A stretch of DNA of 64,000 nucleotides, taken from NCBI GenBank assembly GCA_020637195.1, contig JACJWK010000007.1, positions 1-64,000 of the forward strand, read 5' to 3'. Both the position numbers and the translations under genes were made by a program. Every line of letters starts with the position of its first letter. Position 1 is the first letter of the stretch. Below the pieces are notes generated by a model. That model did not search any database and was not told the DNA's origin. It saw only the letters and a list, made by a program, of their open reading frames with translations. The DNA comes from Microthrixaceae bacterium (lineage in GTDB: Bacteria; Actinomycetota; Acidimicrobiia; Acidimicrobiales; DATDAH01). This document shows positions 58,979-64,000 of this stretch, piece after piece.

Positions 58979-59632
58979 GTGCCGGTCGACGAGCCCCTCT
59001 ACCCGGTGAACCTCCGGGTCGCCGGCCGCCGGTGCCTCGTCGTCGGCGGCGGGCGGGTGGCCGCGGACAAGGTGGCCGGCCTGCTCGAGTGCGGCGCCCG
59101 GGTCCACGTGGTGGCGCCCGAGCTGGGCGAGGCGCTCGCCGACCGGGTGGCCGCCGCCGCGGGCGCCGACGGCGGACGTCTCACTTGGGACCAACGTCCC
59201 TACCGGGCGGCGGACCTCGATGGTCGAATGCTCGTCATCGTTGCCACCGACTCGCCCGCGATCACCGAGGCCGTGCACCGCGACGCCGAGCGCGCCGGGG
59301 TGCTGGTCAACGCCGCCGACGACCCCGAGCACTGCACGTTCACGCTGCCGGCCCGGGTGCGCCGGGGGCGGCTGCTCGTCACCTTCGCCACCGGGGGCCA
59401 CAGCCCCGCCCTGGCCACGTGGCTGCGCCGGCGCTTCGAGTCGGAGTTCGGCCCCGAGTACGACACACTGATCGACGTGCTCAGCGACGCCCGCGCGGCC
59501 ATCCGAGCCGAGGGACGCTCCACCGAGGGTCTCGACTGGCAAGGGGCGCTCGACTCGGGAATGCTGGAGCTGATCCGACAGGGTCGTGTCGCCGAAGCCA
59601 AGGAGCGCCTGCAGGCGTGTCTGTCGTCGTAG
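58979..59632 (+). CDS. precorrin-2 dehydrogenase-like protein (siroheme branch)
   Basis: A 217-residue NAD(P)-binding protein similar to the N-terminal half of CysG and to Met8p: YPVNLRVAGRRCLVVGGGRVAADKVAGLLECGARV, VIVATDSPAITEAVHRDAERAGVLVNAADDPEHCTFTLPA, and FATGGHSPALATWLRRRFE. It should oxidise precorrin-2 to sirohydrochlorin. The start is GTG 9 nt after rex. Its end overlaps hemA by 16 nt, so the heme and siroheme branches are coupled to Rex control. Confidence 0.88.
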   Translation: MPVDEPLYPVNLRVAGRRCLVVGGGRVAADKVAGLLECGARVHVVAPELGEALADRVAAAAGADGGRLTWDQRPYRAADLDGRMLVIVATDSPAITEAVHRDAERAGVLVNAADDPEHCTFTLPARVRRGRLLVTFATGGHSPALATWLRRRFESEFGPEYDTLIDVLSDARAAIRAEGRSTEGLDWQGALDSGMLELIRQGRVAEAKERLQACLSS

Positions 59633-60885
59633 TCGGGCTCAACCACCGGACGGTCCCCCTGGACCTGCTGGAGCGCATGACGGTCAACGAGGCGCGCCTG
59701 CCCAAGGCCCTCCACGACCTCTGCTCGCGCGACGAGATCGGCGAGGCCGTGCTGCTGTCGACCTGCAACCGCACCGAGGTGTACGCGGTCGTCGAGCGCT
59801 TCCACCCGGCGTACCAGGACATCCGCAACTTCCTGTCCGACCTCGCCTACCTGCCCCCCGACGCGTTCAGCGACCACCTCTACACGCACTACGACGACGA
59901 GGCCGTCGAGCACCTCTTCGGCGTGGCCGCCGGCCTCGACTCGGCGGTGCTCGGCGAGAGCGAGATCCTCGGCCAGGTGAAGGGCGCGTGGGAGCTCGCC
60001 CAGAGCGAGCAGGCTGCGGGCCCGTCGCTCAACATGTTGTTCCGCCACGCCCTCGAGGTGGGCAAGCGGGCCCGGACCGAGACCGGCATCGCCCGCCACA
60101 TCACCTCGGTGGCCCAGGCCGCGGTGGCCATGGCCACCGAGCGCCTCGGCACCCTCGCGGGCACCCGCATCCTCGTGCTGGGCGCCGGCGACATGGGTCG
60201 GGGCATGGTGGCGGCGCTGGCCGAGGCCGATGCCGCCGACCCGCCCGAGCTGCTGGTGGCCAACCGCACGTGGGCCAAGGCCGAGGAGCTCGCCGCCCGC
60301 GTGGGCGGCCGGGCGGTGCACGTCGACGACGTCCCCTCGGTGCTCGCCGACGTCGACGTGCTGCTCACGTCCACCGGTGCCTCTTCGATCATGTTCGAGC
60401 AGGCCGACCTCGCACCCGGGCTCGAGCGTCGCTCCGGGCGGCCGCTGCTGATCGTCGACATCGCCGTGCCCCGAGACATCGACCCGTCGGTGGGCGGGAT
60501 CGACGGCGTCACCCTGCTCGACATGGACGACCTGCGGGTCTTCGCCGAGGCCGGCCTCGCCCAGCGTCGGCGTGAGGTGCACGCCGTCGACCACATCGTC
60601 GGCGACGAGGTCGAGCGCTACCTGGCCGTCAGCACCGCCCGCGAGGTGGCGCCGCTGGTCACCGCGGTGCGCGACCGGGCCGAGGAGATCCGCCTCGCCG
60701 AGCTCGAGCGTCACCGGGCCAAGCTCGACGCGCTCGGCGAGCGCGAGCGCGAGGCGGTCGAGGCCCTCACGAGGGGCATCCTGGCCAAGCTGCTGCACGA
60801 GCCCACCGTGCGCCTGAAGGACGCCGCCGGCACGCCCCGGGGCGAGCGCCTGGCCGAGTCGCTGCGCACCCTGTTCGACCTGTGA
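59617..60885 (+). CDS. hemA: glutamyl-tRNA reductase
   Basis: The 422-residue enzyme reduces glutamyl-tRNA(Glu) to glutamate-1-semialdehyde, the first step of C5 heme synthesis. The catalytic Cys is C50 in LLSTCNRTEVYAV; GESEILGQVKGAW, the NADPH-binding LVLGAGDMGRGMV and IVDIAVPRDIDPSV follow, with the dimerisation helices at the C terminus. GTG 59617 overlaps the previous gene. Normal length. Confidence 0.95.
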   Translation: MSVVVVGLNHRTVPLDLLERMTVNEARLPKALHDLCSRDEIGEAVLLSTCNRTEVYAVVERFHPAYQDIRNFLSDLAYLPPDAFSDHLYTHYDDEAVEHLFGVAAGLDSAVLGESEILGQVKGAWELAQSEQAAGPSLNMLFRHALEVGKRARTETGIARHITSVAQAAVAMATERLGTLAGTRILVLGAGDMGRGMVAALAEADAADPPELLVANRTWAKAEELAARVGGRAVHVDDVPSVLADVDVLLTSTGASSIMFEQADLAPGLERRSGRPLLIVDIAVPRDIDPSVGGIDGVTLLDMDDLRVFAEAGLAQRRREVHAVDHIVGDEVERYLAVSTAREVAPLVTAVRDRAEEIRLAELERHRAKLDALGEREREAVEALTRGILAKLLHEPTVRLKDAAGTPRGERLAESLRTLFDL

Positions 60886-60927
60886 ACCCCCGTCCTGGCG
60901 TCACGCGCGCCCGCTAGGCGGGCGTCG

Positions 60928-61851
60928 GTGACGTCAGGTCCGACGGACGGCGTGGCGCTGCGGGCCGCGACGCGGGGCAGCCCGCTGGCCCTCTGGCAGG
61001 TCGAGCACGTCGCCGCCCGGCTGGCCCCCCACGGCGTGCGGGTGACACCGGTGGTGGTGGAGACGTCGGGCGACCGCCAGCTCGACCGGCCCCTCTGGGA
61101 GATCGGGGGCAAGGGCGTGTTCGTGAAGGAGGTCCAGGCGGCGGTGCTCGACGGCCGGGCCGACCTGGCCGTGCACTCGGCCAAGGACCTGCCCTCGGTC
61201 GAGGTGGACGGGCTGGTGCTGGCCGCCGTGCCCGAGCGGGGCGAGCCCCGTGACGCCCTCGTCGGCTCGACCCTCGCCGAGCTGCCCACGGGCGCCACCG
61301 TGGCCACCGGCTCGGTGCGCCGGCGGGCCCAGCTGGCCTGGCTGCGGCCCGACCTCACCTTCTCCGACCTGCGGGGCAACATCGCCACCCGCCTGGCCAA
61401 GGCCGACGGCTTCGCCGCCATCGTGATGGCGGCGGCGGCGCTCGAGCGCCTCGAGATGGCCGACCGGGCGGCCGAGGTGCTGTCGCCGGACGTGATGTTG
61501 CCGCAGGTGGGCCAGGGCACCCTGGCCATCGAGGCCCGGGCGGGCGACACCGCGGTGCGGGAGGCGCTGGCGCCGATCGAGCACGGCCCCAGCCGGGTGG
61601 CGCTCGAGGCCGAGCGGGGGTTCCTCGCCGAGCTGGGCGGCGACTGCGACCTGCCCGCCGGCGCCCACGCGACCCTCGTCGACGGGCCCGGCGCCGCCGA
61701 GGTGCGGGTCGAGGCCCTGCTGGCGTCGCTCGACGGCCACGTCGTGCTGCGCGACGTCGCCGCGGGACCGGCCGCCGACGCCGCCGCCCTCGGGCACGCC
61801 CTGGCCCGCCGCCTCGTCGACGAGCACGGCGGCGCCTCCCTCCTCGCCTGA
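60928..61851 (+). CDS. hemC: hydroxymethylbilane synthase (porphobilinogen deaminase)
   Basis: The 307-residue enzyme polymerises four porphobilinogens. Motifs: RGSPLALWQ, VVVETSGDRQLDRPL, AVHSAKDLPS, FSDLRGNIATRLAK, and the dipyrromethane attachment site with C240 in LGGDCDLPAGAHA (the family commonly has GGC followed by a small residue; Asp is less usual here). The start is GTG, 42 nt after hemA. A strong palindrome follows as a probable terminator. Confidence 0.95.
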   Translation: MTSGPTDGVALRAATRGSPLALWQVEHVAARLAPHGVRVTPVVVETSGDRQLDRPLWEIGGKGVFVKEVQAAVLDGRADLAVHSAKDLPSVEVDGLVLAAVPERGEPRDALVGSTLAELPTGATVATGSVRRRAQLAWLRPDLTFSDLRGNIATRLAKADGFAAIVMAAAALERLEMADRAAEVLSPDVMLPQVGQGTLAIEARAGDTAVREALAPIEHGPSRVALEAERGFLAELGGDCDLPAGAHATLVDGPGAAEVRVEALLASLDGHVVLRDVAAGPAADAAALGHALARRLVDEHGGASLLA

Positions 61852-61862
61852 CCCCCGTCGTT

Positions 61863-61906
61863 CTGGCTCCTGATTTCGGTGCCAGGGCACCGAAATCAGG
61901 AGCCAG
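61863..61906. terminator. 44-bp perfect palindrome after hemC
   Basis: A 21-bp perfect stem (CTGGCTCCTGATTTCGGTGCC and its complement) with a 2-nt loop lies between the convergent hemC and aldehyde dehydrogenase genes. A related copy lies upstream of the dehydrogenase at 63320-63363. It can act as a shared terminator, but two related copies suggest a dispersed palindromic element. Confidence 0.75.
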
Positions 61907-61907
61907 T

Positions 61908-63302
61908 TCAGAGGCCGCCGGCGTTGACGACGATCATCTTGGGACGGGTCATCTCGTGCACGGTGTGGCCCATGCCCCCGACCCCGAGACCGCTCGGGCC
62001 GCGGCCGGCGAAGGGCATCCAGTCCACCCGGAACGCGGTGTGGTCGTTGAGCATCACCGCGGTGGCGTTCAGGCGCTTCGCCGCCCGGAAGGCCGCGTCG
62101 ACGTCCTGGGCGAGCACGGCGGCCTGGAACGCCCACGGCAGCGAGTTGGCCCGGGCGACCGAGTCGTCGAGCCCCTCGGTGCGCACCACCGAGACGAGGG
62201 GACCGAACACCTCGTCGGTGAGCACCCTGGCGTCGGCGGGCGGGTCCACCAGCAGCGTCGGGGCGTAGCACTGGTGCTCGAGCGGGTGGCCGCCCTCGGC
62301 CACCTCCGCGCCGGCGTCGGCGGCCTCCTGTACCCACTCGTGGACCCGGTCGACCTCGCCCTGCTCGATCAGGGGGCCGACCTGCGTGGCGGCGTCGAGC
62401 GGGTCGCCGGTGACCAGGCCGGCCACGCCGTCGGCCAGCCGGTCGACGAGGTCGTCGGCCACCGCGGCGTCGGCGAACACCCGCTGCACCGACACGCACA
62501 CCTGGCCGGCGTGGTAGTAGCCGCCCTTCAGGATCGCGGGGACGGCCTTGTCGAGGTCGGCCGAGGCGTCGACCAGCAACGGCGCGACGCCGCCGTGCTC
62601 GAGCGCGGCCCGCACCCCGGGCGCGAGCTTGGCCCGCAGCCCCCAGCCCACCCGGGCCGAGCCGATGAACGAGAAGAACCCGATCCGGTCGCTGGTGACG
62701 GCCTGCTCGGCCACCGAGCCCCGGCACGGCGCGACGATGCACCAGTCCTCGGGCAGGCCCGCCTCGCGGTACAGCTCGCCGAGGCGCAACGCCGACAGCG
62801 GGGTGGAGCTGGCGGGCTTGAGCAGCACCGGGCAGCCGGCGGCGAGCGCCGGGCCGGTCTGGTGGGCGATGAGGTTGAGCGGGTGGTTGAACGCGCTGAC
62901 CGCCACGACGCTGCCGATGGGCTCACGGGTGGTGAAGGCGAGGCGCCCGGCCGACGCCGGCGTGGCCCCCATGGGGACCTCCTCGCCGTGGCTGTGGGCG
63001 ACCTCCTCGGCGCACAGCTCGAGGCCGTTGGCGGCCCGGTCCACCTCGACGAGGGCGTCGGTGAGGGGCTTGCCGCCCTCGGACGCGATCAGGCGGGCGA
63101 GGTCCTCGCGCTGGCCGGCGACGAGCGCGGCCGTGGCCCGCAGCACCTCGATGCGCTGCGGCGCCGGCAGCCAGCGGTCGCGGTCGGCGGCCAGCGCGGC
63201 CTGGCGGTCGACCGCCGCCCGCACGGCGTCGGCGTCCCACTGCTCGACCGTGCCGACGACCTCGCCCGAGTACGGCGACGTGACGTCCAGCGCCTCGCTC
63301 AT
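61908..63302 (-). CDS. aldehyde dehydrogenase family protein
   Basis: A 464-residue NAD(P)-dependent aldehyde dehydrogenase: SAFNHPLNLIAHQTGPALAAG, LLKPASSTPL, the general base region AALEHGG (Glu), and the catalytic Cys in HAGQVCVSVQR; GPSGLGVGG is near the C terminus. It is slightly shorter than typical ALDHs. It follows a TPP-dependent enzyme on the same strand by 80 nt, so the TPP enzyme may supply the aldehyde or the pair may act on a common intermediate. Both ends of the gene are marked by related palindromes. Confidence 0.88.
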   Translation of the reverse strand: MSEALDVTSPYSGEVVGTVEQWDADAVRAAVDRQAALAADRDRWLPAPQRIEVLRATAALVAGQREDLARLIASEGGKPLTDALVEVDRAANGLELCAEEVAHSHGEEVPMGATPASAGRLAFTTREPIGSVVAVSAFNHPLNLIAHQTGPALAAGCPVLLKPASSTPLSALRLGELYREAGLPEDWCIVAPCRGSVAEQAVTSDRIGFFSFIGSARVGWGLRAKLAPGVRAALEHGGVAPLLVDASADLDKAVPAILKGGYYHAGQVCVSVQRVFADAAVADDLVDRLADGVAGLVTGDPLDAATQVGPLIEQGEVDRVHEWVQEAADAGAEVAEGGHPLEHQCYAPTLLVDPPADARVLTDEVFGPLVSVVRTEGLDDSVARANSLPWAFQAAVLAQDVDAAFRAAKRLNATAVMLNDHTAFRVDWMPFAGRGPSGLGVGGMGHTVHEMTRPKMIVVNAGGL

Positions 63303-63319
63303 GTCGCACCTCCAGCGAA

Positions 63320-63363
63320 CTGGCTCCCGATTTCGGTGTCCTGGCCCCGAAATCGGGAGCCGG
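63320..63363. repeat. second copy of the palindrome, upstream of the aldehyde dehydrogenase
   Basis: CTGGCTCCCGATTTCGG pairs with its complement around a partly paired centre (with mismatches and a G-T pair). It differs from the 61863-61906 copy at only a few positions. Here it lies in the 79-nt gap between two minus-strand genes, where a terminator is less expected. Confidence 0.7.
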
Positions 63364-63381
63364 AACGGGAGGGGGTGGCGG

Positions 63382-64000
63382 TCATCGGGGGAGGATGGCG
63401 CCGCAGCGCTCGGACAGCGAGAGGTTCTCCCGGTAGTCGACCGGCACGATGACGAGCGACGGGCGGTCGGTCTGGGCGAACGCCTCCTGCAGGGTGGGCC
63501 GCAGGTCGGCCGCCGACTCGACCCGGCGGGTGAAGCACCCGAACGCCTCGCCGAGCTGCACGAAGTCGGGGTTGGCGAACTTGGTGTGCGAGCTCTGGCC
63601 GAAGCCGAGGGTCTGCTTCCACTCGATGAGTCCGTAGCCGCCGTCCTCCCACACGAGCTGCACGCACGGGACCCCGTACATCGCCGCGGTGGCCAGCTCC
63701 TGCACGTTCATCATGAAGCCACCGTCGCCCTGGAGGGCCACGACCCGCCGGTCGGGGTGGACGAGCTTGGCGGCGATGGAGCCGGGCAGCGACCCGGCCA
63801 TGGAGCAGAAGCCGTTGGAGATGATGCAGGTGTTGGGCTCGTAGGTCGGGTAGTGGCGGGCGGTCCACATCTTGTGGGCGCCGACGTCGCTGATGACGAT
63901 GTCGTGGTCGTCCATCTCCTGGCGCAGGTCGTGCAGGATGCGCTGGGGCTTCATGGGGAACCCGTCGTCGTCGGCGCTCTCGACGGTGAGCTCGTAGAGC
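63382..64000 (-). CDS. acetolactate-synthase-like TPP enzyme, C-terminal part (5' end outside window)
   Basis: At least 206 residues of the C-terminal (Pyr/PP-binding) domain are visible. DVGAHKMWTARHYPTYEPNTCIISNGFCSMAGSLPGSIAAKL leads to the TPP/metal motif GDGGFMMNVQELATAAMYGV, then VWEDGGYGLIEWKQ. This is the PP domain of the acetolactate synthase and related benzoylformate decarboxylase type. The frame is open to the window edge, so the start lies beyond 64000. It is followed by the aldehyde dehydrogenase gene. Confidence 0.85.
   Translation of the reverse strand, partial: LYELTVESADDDGFPMKPQRILHDLRQEMDDHDIVISDVGAHKMWTARHYPTYEPNTCIISNGFCSMAGSLPGSIAAKLVHPDRRVVALQGDGGFMMNVQELATAAMYGVPCVQLVWEDGGYGLIEWKQTLGFGQSSHTKFANPDFVQLGEAFGCFTRRVESAADLRPTLQEAFAQTDRPSLVIVPVDYRENLSLSERCGAILPR

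Overview
The window is very GC-rich bacterial DNA with short intergenic gaps and many GTG starts. The gene content points to Actinomycetota: a WhiB7 regulator, a BldC-type regulator, an RsiG-like c-di-GMP anti-sigma, the mycothiol glycosyltransferase MshA next to a YbjN protein, and F420-type (LLM) oxidoreductases. The order XRE regulator - mshA - ybjN - proC - bldC-like - rex/hemA/hemC resembles the mycobacterial mshA-to-hemC neighbourhood. The mix of families suggests a deep lineage such as Acidimicrobiia (Iamia/Ilumatobacter-like); that placement is an inference from gene content.

Layout. 0-11 kb: housekeeping and lipid genes (redoxin-CcdA-LLM operon, whiB7 with an attenuator leader, acyl-ACP thioesterase, glycosyltransferase, orn, dut, DNA ligase, fatty acid desaturase, Rrf2 regulator). 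11-14 kb: a LexA-box-controlled DUF222/HNH endonuclease and a secreted M15 peptidase. 14-22 kb: envelope genes (O-antigen-ligase-like protein, large secreted repeat/NHL protein, a membrane protein with an internal duplication, a lipoprotein, and a Ser/Thr kinase with a seven-repeat extracellular propeller). 22-31 kb, minus strand: a chain of overlapping or closely spaced genes from tRNA-Sec through selD, selA and selB into an inactive trypsin-like protease homologue, an unknown protein, a MauD-like thioredoxin, a MauA-like Tat-exported Cys-rich protein and a membrane protein interrupted by an in-frame UGA followed by a SECIS-like hairpin. This looks like a selenocysteine locus tied to its own candidate selenoprotein and is the most unusual part of the window. 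31-37.5 kb: protease paralogues, a decayed protease, a decayed SGNH hydrolase and intact catabolic genes (DUF1385, amidohydrolase, DUF1214). 37.5-47 kb: sulfotransferase, metallo-beta-lactamase-fold hydrolase, LLM oxidoreductase, tRNA-Lys, envelope protein, lipoprotein, alcohol dehydrogenase, VOC protein and small proteins. 47-54.8 kb: PuuD-like membrane protein, RsiG homologue, XRE regulator, mycothiol genes, MFS transporter, proC, bldC-like gene, an internally deleted GT1 and a SAM-hydroxide adenosyltransferase with a coupled 29-residue membrane peptide. 54.8-64 kb: ABC-2 exporter, acyl-CoA ligase, rex-precorrin-2 dehydrogenase-hemA-hemC, and an aldehyde dehydrogenase flanked by two related palindromes next to a partial TPP enzyme.

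Regulatory signals are unusually readable. Many genes have a TANNNT hexamer 6-9 nt before the start codon, as expected for leaderless transcription. Several perfect or near-perfect palindromes sit on these promoters. whiB7 is preceded by a leader ORF, a possible antiterminator and a terminator with a T-tract. Caution: the sel genes, two of the three protease copies and the SGNH gene contain many small indels, so either this stretch is decaying or the assembly is poor there, although intact genes lie among them.
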